From: Pseudomonas sp. GV085
GTDB taxonomy: Bacteria > Pseudomonadota > Gammaproteobacteria > Pseudomonadales > Pseudomonadaceae
NCBI RefSeq assembly: GCF_003050925.1
Contig: NZ_QAOV01000005.1
Coordinates: forward strand, 248,001 to 312,000
Reading direction: 5' to 3'
DNA: 64,000 bases
Positions 55,322 to 63,221 of this stretch are shown piece by piece. How positions within the stretch are numbered: position 1 is the first letter of the stretch; the number at the start of each line of letters is the position of its first letter. The position numbers and the translations under genes were made by a program. The notes beneath the pieces are model-generated. The model made no database searches. It had not been told where the DNA came from and saw only the letters and a program-made list of their open reading frames with translations.

Positions 55322-56248
55322 CTACCTCTGTTTTTCGAAGCGATAGAACAGGTTCGGCTCACTCACCATATACAGCGTGCCCGCTTCATCCACGGCCACG
55401 CCTTCGGCACGCGGAATGGTATTTTTCAGGCCGTTGAAGCCACGCAGCAAAGCAATGAAACTGACCTGTTCACCCTTATTGTCCAGCTCCAGCAACAGGT
55501 GCGATTCGGCGGACAACACCAGCATGTGGCCGGTCCGCGGGTCGATGGCCAGTGCCGACAGGTTGCGCATGTCCAGCGCATGACTGGCCAGCTTCAGCTT
55601 GGCGCCGGTAAGGACTTTGCTATCACCTTTCCAGACAAACAATGCCGGCGGGCGCTCTTCGCCCAGCAGCAGCTGCTGATTGCGCGGATCCCAGGTGACA
55701 CCCTCGAAAGCCTTGTTCTGGTCTTTGGAAGGCCCGAGGTCGTATGTCGGGAAATCAGTGATGTTCAGCTCGCGAGTGTCGGCATCGACCTTGACGATGG
55801 CGATCAGGTGGTCGCGCTCATCGACAATAGCCAGTCGGCCGTCGCCCAGCACGGTGACACCCTCTGGGTTGCTCCAGCCGACCAACGGGATTTTGCGCAG
55901 CACATCGCCCTGCAAGTTCAATTCGACCAGAAACGGGTTCTTGCCCATGACCGAAAACAGGGTCTTGGTCTGGGGGTCGTAGGCCAAGTCCGATGCTTCG
56001 TCCTTCTCCATGCCCGGCAACGGCTTGGCATCGATCACCGCCCGATAGTCGGGAAGCCAGATACTGGCCTGACGCTCGGCCGGGCTCTTGAATTGCTCTT
56101 TCACCCAGAGCACGCCCCGCGCATCCCAATGCATGGCAAACGCAACGCCGTAGGCGACAACGACCACCAGCAGTAGCCATATTTGCCAACGCAGGGCGAA
56201 GCGTGAGCGGCGGGCAGGTTCAAGCGTGGAAAGCGGAGAAGTGGCCAT
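55322..56248 (-). CDS. SdiA-regulated-domain protein (paralogue B)
   Basis: 308 residues with one N-terminal membrane helix (IWLLLVVVVAYGVAFAM, about 23-39) and the same propeller blades as paralogue A (SDLAYDPQTKTLFSVMGKNP, AEGVAVDEAGTLYMVSEPN). Both end LFY(V/R)F. A tandem duplication with clear divergence; the REP between them may separate their transcripts. Function unknown. Confidence 0.85.
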   Translation of the reverse strand: MATSPLSTLEPARRSRFALRWQIWLLLVVVVAYGVAFAMHWDARGVLWVKEQFKSPAERQASIWLPDYRAVIDAKPLPGMEKDEASDLAYDPQTKTLFSVMGKNPFLVELNLQGDVLRKIPLVGWSNPEGVTVLGDGRLAIVDERDHLIAIVKVDADTRELNITDFPTYDLGPSKDQNKAFEGVTWDPRNQQLLLGEERPPALFVWKGDSKVLTGAKLKLASHALDMRNLSALAIDPRTGHMLVLSAESHLLLELDNKGEQVSFIALLRGFNGLKNTIPRAEGVAVDEAGTLYMVSEPNLFYRFEKQR

Positions 56249-56287
56249 CAGGGATGCGTTCCAGAAATTCAGGCTAGGGGTAATTGC

Positions 56288-56378
56288 TGTAGGGGCTGGC
56301 TTGCCAGCGAAAGCGGTGTAACAAACAACATGGATGTTGAATGTTGCGGCCTCTTCGCTGGCAAGCCAGCTCCTGCAT
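56288..56378. repeat. REP pair of the CTGGCTTGCCAGCG class
   Basis: TGTAGGGGCTGGCTTGCCAG and CTGGCAAGCCAGCTCCTGCA, inverted, between paralogue B and the FAA hydrolase gene. Same class as 54112-54202. Confidence 0.86.
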
Positions 56379-56392
56379 TGGGCGTGGCGTGA

Positions 56393-57058
56393 TTAGCGAA
56401 CGCTGCTGGTGAAGCGGCTCGCGCCCGGCAGTTCCAGAACGATCTCGTCACCAACATTCAGCGGACCGACGCCCACTGGTGTGCCAGTCAGAATCACATC
56501 ACCGGCCTGCAGCGAGAAGCAGCCGGCCATGTGCTGGATCATCGGCACGATCGGGTTGAGCATTGCACTGCTGTTGCCGTCCTGGCGTACCTCACCGTTG
56601 ATGGTCAGGCGGATACCGATGTCGGTCAGATCGGCAAACGTGCTGCCGGACACGAACGGAGCAATCACTGCCGCACCGTCGAAGGACTTGGCGATTTCCC
56701 AGGGCAAACCCTTGGATTTCAGCTCGGCCTGCTTGTCGCGCAGAGTCAGGTCAAGGGCCGGGGCGAAACCGGAGATGGCGTCGAGCACTTCTTCGCGGCT
56801 CGGCCTGGTCGACAACGGCTTGCCGATCAAGACCGCGATTTCCGCTTCATAATGCACCGAGCCGCGCTCGGTCGGAATGCTGAAACCGCCTTCCAGCGGC
56901 ACAACACAACTGCCCGGCTTGATGAACAGAAGTGGCTCGGTCGGTACCGGGTTATCCAGTTCCTTGGCGTGTTCGGCGTAGTTACGGCCGATGCACACCA
57001 CTTTCCCCAGCGGGAAATGAATACGCGTACCGTCGACATACTGGTGCTGATAGCTCAT
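56393..57058 (-). CDS. fumarylacetoacetate hydrolase family protein
   Basis: 221 residues, FAH fold: CIGRNYAEHAKEL, the metal-binding acidic residues in VHYEAEIAVLIG, and LTGTPVGVGPLNVGDEI. Such small FAH proteins include acylpyruvases and oxaloacetate decarboxylases; the exact substrate is open. It follows the D-2-hydroxyglutarate dehydrogenase gene by 39 bases on the same strand and could clear a related keto acid. Confidence 0.88.
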   Translation of the reverse strand: MSYQHQYVDGTRIHFPLGKVVCIGRNYAEHAKELDNPVPTEPLLFIKPGSCVVPLEGGFSIPTERGSVHYEAEIAVLIGKPLSTRPSREEVLDAISGFAPALDLTLRDKQAELKSKGLPWEIAKSFDGAAVIAPFVSGSTFADLTDIGIRLTINGEVRQDGNSSAMLNPIVPMIQHMAGCFSLQAGDVILTGTPVGVGPLNVGDEIVLELPGASRFTSSVR

Positions 57059-57097
57059 TACCGATTCCTGCCTTCATGGATGCTTAAAGATTGCAGA

Positions 57098-58492
57098 TCA
57101 AACCGCGAAGATCTTGCCCGGGTTCATGATGCCGTTCGGATCGAACACTGCCTTGACCGCTTTCATGTACTCGATCTCGACCGGGGAGCGGCTGTAGGTC
57201 AAGTAGTCACGCTTGGTCATCCCCACGCCGTGCTCGGCGGAAATCGAACCGTTGTACTTCTCGACGGTTTCGAACACCCACTTGTTGACGGTGGCGCACT
57301 TGGCGAAGAACTCGTCCTTGCTCAGGTTATCCGGCTTGAGGATGTTCAAGTGCAGGTTGCCGTCGCCGATGTGGCCGAACCAGACGATTTCGAAGTCCGG
57401 GTAGTGTTCGCCGACGATCGCGTCGATTTCCTTCAGGAACGCCGGGACTTTCGACACGGTGACCGAGATGTCGTTTTTGTACGGCGTCCAGTGGGAAATG
57501 GTTTCGGAGATGTATTCGCGCAGTTTCCACAGGTTTTGCAGCTGGGTTTCGCTCTGGCTCATCACGCCGTCCAGTACCCAGCCCTGCTCGACGCAGTGCT
57601 CGAAGGTTTCCAGGGCGTGGTTGGCTACATCTTCGGTGGTCGCTTCGAATTCCAGCAGCGCGTAGAACGGGCAGTCGGTTTCGAACGGCGCCGGGACATC
57701 GCCACGGCCCATGACTTTGGCCAGGGCCTTGTCGGAAAAGAATTCGAAGGCGGTCAGGTCAAGCTTGCTCTGGAAGGCGTGCAGCACCGGCATGATCGAG
57801 TCGAAATCGGCGGTACCGAGGACCATTGCGGTGAGGTTTTTCGGCGCGCGATCCAGGCGCATGGTCGCTTCGACCACGAAGCCGAGGGTGCCTTCGGCGC
57901 CGATGAACAGCTGACGCATGTCGTAGCCGGTAGCGTTCTTGATCAGGTCGCGGTTCAGTTCCAGCACGTCGCCCTTGCCGGTGACCACTTTCATGCCGGC
58001 GACCCAGTTACGGGTCATGCCGTAGCGAATCACCTTGATCCCGCCGGCATTGGTGCCGATATTGCCGCCAATCTGGCTCGATCCTGCCGAAGCGAAGTCC
58101 ACCGGGTAGTACAGGCCTTTTTCTTCGGCCACGTTCTGCAAATGCTCGGTGACCACGCCCGGCTGACAAACCGCGGTGCGGTCCGTGAGGTTCACGTCGA
58201 GGATCTGGTTCATATAGTCGAACGACACGACCACTTCGCCATTGGCCGCCACGGCAGCAGCGGACAACCCGGTACGACCGCCGGACGGCACCAGTGCCAC
58301 CTTGTGTTTATTGGCCCACAGGACAATGGCCTGGACCTGCTCGGTGGTCTTGGGGAACACGATGGCGGTCGGGGCCGGGGCGAAATGCTTGGTCCAATCC
58401 TTTCCGTAAGCATTCAGAGAGTCGGCATCGGTCAGCACCTTGCCAGGCTCAACCAGGGTCTTCAGCTCATCAATCAGGGCAGGATTGGTCAT
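57098..58492 (-). CDS. FAD-dependent D-2-hydroxyglutarate dehydrogenase
   Basis: 464 residues. N-terminal FAD domain of the vanillyl-alcohol oxidase type (PSGGRTGLSAAAVA about 80, GGNIGTNAGGIKVIRYG about 145) and C-terminal oxidase domain with the metal-site motif GHIGDGNLHLN and NGSISAEHGVG. It lies divergent to serA; in Pseudomonas these two are known to work together: SerA turns 2-oxoglutarate to D-2-hydroxyglutarate and this enzyme converts it back, drawing the first step of serine synthesis forward. Start at 58492; the ten-residue extension upstream is optional. Confidence 0.88.
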   Translation of the reverse strand: MTNPALIDELKTLVEPGKVLTDADSLNAYGKDWTKHFAPAPTAIVFPKTTEQVQAIVLWANKHKVALVPSGGRTGLSAAAVAANGEVVVSFDYMNQILDVNLTDRTAVCQPGVVTEHLQNVAEEKGLYYPVDFASAGSSQIGGNIGTNAGGIKVIRYGMTRNWVAGMKVVTGKGDVLELNRDLIKNATGYDMRQLFIGAEGTLGFVVEATMRLDRAPKNLTAMVLGTADFDSIMPVLHAFQSKLDLTAFEFFSDKALAKVMGRGDVPAPFETDCPFYALLEFEATTEDVANHALETFEHCVEQGWVLDGVMSQSETQLQNLWKLREYISETISHWTPYKNDISVTVSKVPAFLKEIDAIVGEHYPDFEIVWFGHIGDGNLHLNILKPDNLSKDEFFAKCATVNKWVFETVEKYNGSISAEHGVGMTKRDYLTYSRSPVEIEYMKAVKAVFDPNGIMNPGKIFAV

Positions 58493-58696
58493 CGACAGAA
58501 CTCTCGAACAATTCATGGTCATCCTGAGAACGCTTCACGTCGCAGGAATGAGTGTTTAGCGGGGCGCATATGCTAGCATACCGACCCCGCAGGATAGTGC
58601 CCAAGGGCTGTTCTGCGGTGACGGCTTTCCTGCCGCTCGGGTCAGCGTCTGTTGACCATTTCCTGCCATTTTTCTCCGGGATACAGGTTTACGCAG

Positions 58697-59926
58697 ATGA
58701 GCAAGACTTCTCTCGATAAGAGCAAGATCAAGTTCCTTCTTCTCGAAGGCGTCCACCAATCGGCTGTCGACGTCCTCAAGGCGGCGGGCTACACCAGCAT
58801 CGAGTACCTCACCGGTTCTCTGCCGGAAGCCCAGCTCAAGGAAAAGATCGCTGATGCTCACTTCATCGGCATTCGCTCCCGCACTCAACTGACCGAAGAA
58901 ATCTTCGATCACGCGAAGAAGCTCGTGGCCGTAGGGTGTTTCTGCATCGGCACCAACCAGGTCGACCTGGACGCGGCCCGTGAGCGCGGTATCGCCGTGT
59001 TCAACGCGCCGTACTCCAACACCCGTTCCGTAGCGGAGCTGGTGCTGGCCGAAGCGATCCTGCTGTTGCGCGGCATCCCTGAGAAGAACGCTTCCTGCCA
59101 CCGTGGCGGCTGGATCAAGAGCGCGGCCAACTCCTTCGAGATCCGCGGCAAGAAGCTGGGCATCGTCGGTTACGGTTCGATCGGTACTCAACTGTCGGTC
59201 CTGGCTGAAGGCCTGGGGATGCAGGTGTACTTCTACGACACCATCACCAAGCTGCCATTGGGTAACGCTACTCAGGTAGGCAAGCTGCACGAGCTGTTGG
59301 CGATGTCCGACATCGTTTCGCTGCACGTACCGGAAACCGCCGCCACCCAGTGGATGATGGGCGAGAAAGAAATCCGCGCGATCAAGAAAGGCGGCATCCT
59401 GATCAACGCCGCCCGCGGCACCGTGGTCGAACTGGACGCCCTGGCGGACGCGATCAAGGACAAGCACCTGATCGGCGCAGCCATCGACGTATTCCCGGTG
59501 GAGCCACGCTCCAACGAGGAAGAGTTCGAAAGCCCGCTGCGTGGCCTGGACAACGTGATCCTGACCCCGCACATCGGTGGTTCCACCGCTGAAGCCCAGG
59601 CCAACATCGGTCTGGAAGTGGCGGAAAAACTGGTCAAGTACAGCGACAACGGTACTTCGGTATCGTCCGTGAACTTCCCGGAAGTGGCCTTGCCGGCTCA
59701 CCCTGGCAAGCACCGCCTGCTGCACATCCACGAGAACATCCCGGGCGTGATGAGCGAGATCAACAAGGTCTTCGCCGAAAACGGCATCAACATCTCCGGT
59801 CAGTTCCTGCAGACCAACGAGAAGGTCGGCTACGTGGTGATCGACGTCGACGCCGAGTACTCGGACCTGGCGCAAGAGAAGCTGCAACACGTCAACGGCA
59901 CCATCCGTAGCCGCGTGCTGTTCTAA
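58697..59926 (+). CDS. serA: D-3-phosphoglycerate dehydrogenase SerA
   Basis: First committed enzyme of serine synthesis. 409 residues: NAD-binding GIVGYGSIGTQLS near 155, catalytic Arg/Glu/His of the D-2-hydroxyacid family (NAARGTVV, HIGGSTAEAQ) and a C-terminal ACT domain (about 338-409, IHENIPGVMSEINKVFAENG) for serine feedback. The start at 58697 gives the standard length. A strong terminator follows at 59953. Divergent from the D-2-hydroxyglutarate dehydrogenase gene over 204 bases. Confidence 0.97.
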   Translation: MSKTSLDKSKIKFLLLEGVHQSAVDVLKAAGYTSIEYLTGSLPEAQLKEKIADAHFIGIRSRTQLTEEIFDHAKKLVAVGCFCIGTNQVDLDAARERGIAVFNAPYSNTRSVAELVLAEAILLLRGIPEKNASCHRGGWIKSAANSFEIRGKKLGIVGYGSIGTQLSVLAEGLGMQVYFYDTITKLPLGNATQVGKLHELLAMSDIVSLHVPETAATQWMMGEKEIRAIKKGGILINAARGTVVELDALADAIKDKHLIGAAIDVFPVEPRSNEEEFESPLRGLDNVILTPHIGGSTAEAQANIGLEVAEKLVKYSDNGTSVSSVNFPEVALPAHPGKHRLLHIHENIPGVMSEINKVFAENGINISGQFLQTNEKVGYVVIDVDAEYSDLAQEKLQHVNGTIRSRVLF

Positions 59927-59952
59927 AGAACAGCGGCGAGCTTGCGTGTAAT

Positions 59953-59990
59953 AAAAAGGGAGCCCCTGCGAAGGGGGCTCCCTTTTTTTA
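59953..59990. terminator. bidirectional terminator between serA and the DUF4399 gene
   Basis: AAAAAGGGAGCCCC-TGCGAA-GGGGGCTCCCTTTTTTT: a stem of about ten G/C-rich pairs extended by A/T ends. It serves both converging genes; the stop codon of the leftward gene (59988-59990) lies at its edge. Confidence 0.93.
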
Positions 59991-60410
59991 TTTCACATTG
60001 ACGGTGATCTTCTCGGAAACGATCGGCGGCTCGAACGGTATGTGGTTGCTATCGCCCAGTTCCAGCTGCAGGGTGTGTTTGCCCGGCGTGAGCGTTATTT
60101 CAGCCTGGGTCTGCGCACCGCCGAAATGCAGGTGGTTGGCATCCTTGGGGATCGGCGTACCGGCGGCTGGCAGCTGATCGACGTCGATCAGCACGTGGTG
60201 ATGACCGGTGTTCTTGGTGGTATCGCCCGCCGGTGCCAAGGCAATGTTCTCGACCGCGAACTTGACGACGACGGTCTGTGGAATCGTCGCACCGTCCTCG
60301 GGAGAAACAATGGACACTTCGGCGCCTTTCGGAGCCGGCGTTGCACTGGCCAGCACCGAAACACCCATCAACAGGCCAGCCAAAGCAGCACGTGACATAA
60401 AGGTTTTCAT
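59988..60410 (-). CDS. DUF4399 periplasmic protein
   Basis: 140 residues with a signal peptide (ends VLASATPAP, about 24). The mature part is a small beta-sandwich with the DUF4399 features ISPEDGATI-like (VSPEDGATIPQT), TGHHHVLIDVDQLP and HLHFGGAQTQAEI; the His clusters suggest metal binding, but none is shown. Function unknown. Converges on serA. Confidence 0.85.
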   Translation of the reverse strand: MKTFMSRAALAGLLMGVSVLASATPAPKGAEVSIVSPEDGATIPQTVVVKFAVENIALAPAGDTTKNTGHHHVLIDVDQLPAAGTPIPKDANHLHFGGAQTQAEITLTPGKHTLQLELGDSNHIPFEPPIVSEKITVNVK

Positions 60411-60545
60411 TCTCTTCTCCAGTTTTTCCGTAAAATTCGCGTGACCATGACAACTTCATGGCCATTCGTTGTCGAAGGCACTCGACAACCATAGCAAAGC
60501 GAGCCTGAATCAGAGGGTCCGCGATAAAAATTCAAAGGAGTGACC

Positions 60546-61136
60546 ATGCGCTTTCTGCCTGGCCTGATCTGCCTGCTACCCCTTTTGAGCCCTTTGGCTC
60601 ACGCCGAACTGATAGATGACGTCAACGACCGAGGCGAATTGCGTATTGCCGTTGAAGCCAACACACCCCCATTCAATTTCAGGGATGACGACAAACTCAC
60701 GGGGTTCGAAGTCGAACTGGGCCAACTGCTGGCAAGTGAACTCGATGTCCGGGCCGACTTTGTCGTCACCGACGGCAGCGATCTGCTGACTGGCGTCGAA
60801 AGTGGCAAATACGACATCGCCATCAACCACATAGCAGTGACCCCAGACCTCCAGGATCGTTTCGACTTCAGCGAGCCTTACGTTCAAACCCATGCGCAAT
60901 TGATCGCGCAAAAAGAACAGCCGCGCTCCATTCTGCTGGTGCAGTCGCTGACGGAAGAGAAACCTGAAACCAACCCGGCCGTGAGCCTGGCGATTCCGTT
61001 TCAGAAGGGTAATCCGGCGTTCCACGCCAGCCTGGAAAACGCGTTGCAGCGGATCAAGGATGATGGGCGACTGCAAGCGCTGGAGCAGAAGTGGCTGGGG
61101 GCGGATGCGGGTGTGGTACCGAAGCTGCAGAACTGA
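60546..61136 (+). CDS. short family-3 solute-binding protein
   Basis: 196 residues with a signal peptide (ends LAHAEL, about 20) and the family-3 start (RGELRIAVEANTPPFNFRDD, VELGQLLASELD, YDIAINHIAVTPDLQDRFDF). It jumps from FSEPYVQTHAQLIAQK to the C-terminal end (ALQRIKDDGRLQALEQKWLG), skipping most of lobe 2, and is about 60 residues shorter than normal amino-acid binding proteins. The frame is clean, so it may be a real short variant. No permease or ATPase is adjacent. Strong AAAGGAG ribosome site. Confidence 0.78.
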   Translation: MRFLPGLICLLPLLSPLAHAELIDDVNDRGELRIAVEANTPPFNFRDDDKLTGFEVELGQLLASELDVRADFVVTDGSDLLTGVESGKYDIAINHIAVTPDLQDRFDFSEPYVQTHAQLIAQKEQPRSILLVQSLTEEKPETNPAVSLAIPFQKGNPAFHASLENALQRIKDDGRLQALEQKWLGADAGVVPKLQN

Positions 61137-61150
61137 AATAAATGCAGAAT

Positions 61151-61176
61151 CTGTGGGACCAAGCTCGCTCCCACAG
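61151..61176. repeat. degenerate REP hairpin
   Basis: CTGTGGGACCAAGCTCGCTC then CCACAG: one palindrome with mismatched inner arms, between the converging binding-protein and DUF523 genes. Confidence 0.6.
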
Positions 61177-61192
61177 TGTCTTGTGTCGCTCG

Positions 61193-61678
61193 TTAATCGA
61201 GTGTTGCCAATGCCTGCGCCGCCTGCAGCAACTCCAGCTCGCTGAACACCTGCACCCCATGGCGCCTGAGCAACGCCGCCGTCACGCCCTCGCCACTGAC
61301 CTTCACACCACTGAATGTCCCGTCATAGGTCAGCAGATTGCCGCAGGACGGGCTGTTGGCCTTGAGGATGGCGATGCGGATGCCATGCTTTTGCACCAGT
61401 TCCAGAGCCTGATACGCCCCCGACAAAAACTGCGCACTGACATCCTCGCCCTCGGTAGTGATCACCAGCGCCTGGCCGTCGAGAACTTGCCCGCCCTGCC
61501 CGCCCGGAATTTCCGCCGCCGCCCGTGGCGTCGGCAAGCCGCCGGCGACCTCTGGGCACAAGGGTACGACCCGACCTTCATCAAGCCACTGCGCAAGCTG
61601 ATCGAACGGCCCGCTGGCCCCGCCGTCGTAACGAACCCGGTGGCCCAACAGGCAGCGGCTGACGAGAATTTTCTGCAT
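61193..61678 (-). CDS. DUF523 protein, TudS-like desulfidase
   Basis: 161 residues with the three conserved cysteines Cys9 (SRCLLG), Cys41 (LCPEVAGG) and Cys112 (NSPSCG), which in the characterised member TudS hold a 4Fe-4S cluster that removes sulfur from thiouracil. The role in this organism is likely tRNA-base salvage or a similar desulfuration (inference). It starts two bases before the stop of the upstream oxygenase gene region ends, so the two are in one operon. Confidence 0.83.
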   Translation of the reverse strand: MQKILVSRCLLGHRVRYDGGASGPFDQLAQWLDEGRVVPLCPEVAGGLPTPRAAAEIPGGQGGQVLDGQALVITTEGEDVSAQFLSGAYQALELVQKHGIRIAILKANSPSCGNLLTYDGTFSGVKVSGEGVTAALLRRHGVQVFSELELLQAAQALATLD

Positions 61679-61680
61679 GA

Positions 61681-62313
61681 TCAGAACGGCTCGTTACCGC
61701 GCCGGCGGAACCAGCCGGTCAGCGACAGGCGATCCCGGGTCGCGGGCAGGACTTCGTGGGGCACCTCTGCGGAGAGAAACACCACCAGGCAGCCGCCGAT
61801 AGGCTGCACGTCTTGGACGCGATCATTGTCGAGGTACATGCGCAATTGGCCGCCGTGCTCGGGAAGCCAGCCGTCATTGAGGTAAACCACCGCCGAAACC
61901 ATGCGCCGGTCGTCATCGCGAAAGCGGTCGACATGCTTCAAGTAAAAGGCACCGGGCGGGTACATCGCAAAATGGCTTTCGAAATCCTCCAGGCCGAGAA
62001 ACAGACCGCGATTGATCGCCTCGCGCAGGCTGCCCATCAATCTCAGGTAGCTGTCGCAAGCCTCGGCCTGGCCGGGGTCAATCCACTGGATATGGTCGCC
62101 ACGAATCCCTTCGCGGATCTCCGATGACGGCCCACGACCCACGGCGGCCGGAGCCAGCTCACCCTCGACAGCACGCTTGCGACACTCGGCCGCCAGCGCC
62201 TGGGTCAGATCCAGAGGCAGGAAAATATTCTGCTGCGACCAACCGTGCTCGGCCAGATCGTCGACGATTCGTAACAGCAGTGGGTGATCAGAGGATATTT
62301 GCATGCCGCGCAT
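61681..62313 (-). CDS. Fe(II)/2-oxoglutarate prolyl hydroxylase, EF-Tu-modifying type (PPHD-like)
   Basis: 210 residues. Double-stranded beta-helix with iron ligands His127 and Asp129 (HVDRF) and His186 (VPHEV), and 2-oxoglutarate Arg195 (ATRDR). The sequence resembles the Pseudomonas prolyl hydroxylase related to animal EGLN/PHD oxygen sensors, which hydroxylates a proline of EF-Tu. Start at 62313 after AGGA; Met4 is an alternative. Upstream of the DUF523 gene with a two-base gap. Confidence 0.82.
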   Translation of the reverse strand: MRGMQISSDHPLLLRIVDDLAEHGWSQQNIFLPLDLTQALAAECRKRAVEGELAPAAVGRGPSSEIREGIRGDHIQWIDPGQAEACDSYLRLMGSLREAINRGLFLGLEDFESHFAMYPPGAFYLKHVDRFRDDDRRMVSAVVYLNDGWLPEHGGQLRMYLDNDRVQDVQPIGGCLVVFLSAEVPHEVLPATRDRLSLTGWFRRRGNEPF

Positions 62314-62421
62314 AGTATTCCTGTACCCGCAAATCCGACAGAGCCGCGCAGCGGGCTGATACGAATTCTCGACAAGTACGGATGCCGCACGGAGAATAGT
62401 CGCCTGCTGAGTGGAGTCCCT

Positions 62422-63174
62422 ATGCGCCGTTTGCTTTTATCACTGCTGATGTTCTGCGTATTGCCCGCCTGGGCAGACGGTCACGACCAGTTGTACAAGG
62501 TCGCCGGCTGGCCGGAACAACGCGCGCATTTCAACGACGCCCTCTCGGCTGCTCAGCAACGCTATCAGGGCAGCCTGCCTCCAGCGGTGTTTCAGGCACT
62601 GGTCAATAACAGCAATCAGCGTTTTTCCGCCCAGGCCGTGGACCAGCGTGCCGAAGCGCAATTGCGCAATAAGCTCGCCAACCCCAAACCCGCGCTGACG
62701 TTTTTCCAATCGCCCCTGGGCAAGAAAATCGTCGCCGCCGAGCTGCTGGCGACCCGTCGCGACCAACTGGCAAAAAACGCCAAGGGTCTACCGAAAATGC
62801 AGGCCAGCGACAGCCGTCTGCTGATCATCGGCCATTTGGCACAAGCCCTGCCCGCCCGCGAGGCCGGCGCGGAAGTCAGCCTGGCGATTGCTGGCGTCGC
62901 CGCCGATAGCTTGAGCTCGATGATTCCCGGGCTGCTCGGTGCCGGTCAGGCACAGGGCATGCTGAACGGACAACGTCAGCGCCTTATGGACCAGATCGGC
63001 AGCGATATCAACAACACGCTGTTGTATGTCTATCGCGACCTGTCGGACGACGAGCTGGAAGAGTTCGCGACCTTTGCCGAATCGGCGGAAGGCCAGGCTT
63101 ATTATCAGGCCGCATTGGCTGCGATTCGGGCGGGGTTGGCGGTGGGGCAGAGCAATTCGAACCTGACCCAATGA
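62422..63174 (+). CDS. DUF2059 secreted protein
   Basis: 250 residues with a signal peptide (MRRLLLSLLMFCVLPAWADG, about 19). Contains a DUF2059-like helical domain near the C-terminus (DLSDDELEEFATFAESAEGQ, AYYQAALAAI) and an earlier related half (FFQSPLGKKIVAAELLATR), so it may be two repeats of the same unit. Function unknown. Start chosen at 62422 with GGAG upstream; the frame is open from 62284 but the signal begins here. Confidence 0.83.
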   Translation: MRRLLLSLLMFCVLPAWADGHDQLYKVAGWPEQRAHFNDALSAAQQRYQGSLPPAVFQALVNNSNQRFSAQAVDQRAEAQLRNKLANPKPALTFFQSPLGKKIVAAELLATRRDQLAKNAKGLPKMQASDSRLLIIGHLAQALPAREAGAEVSLAIAGVAADSLSSMIPGLLGAGQAQGMLNGQRQRLMDQIGSDINNTLLYVYRDLSDDELEEFATFAESAEGQAYYQAALAAIRAGLAVGQSNSNLTQ

Positions 63175-63221
63175 ATTTCGGTGCCAGATAGATCGCTTTA
63201 GCGAGCAGGCCCTCACTGTCG

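Noticed and set aside
56531-58576. 681-codon open frame on the plus strand
   Set aside because: It is antisense to the FAA hydrolase and D-2-hydroxyglutarate dehydrogenase genes, which have clear motifs. High GC leaves long antisense frames open; the translation shows no domain.
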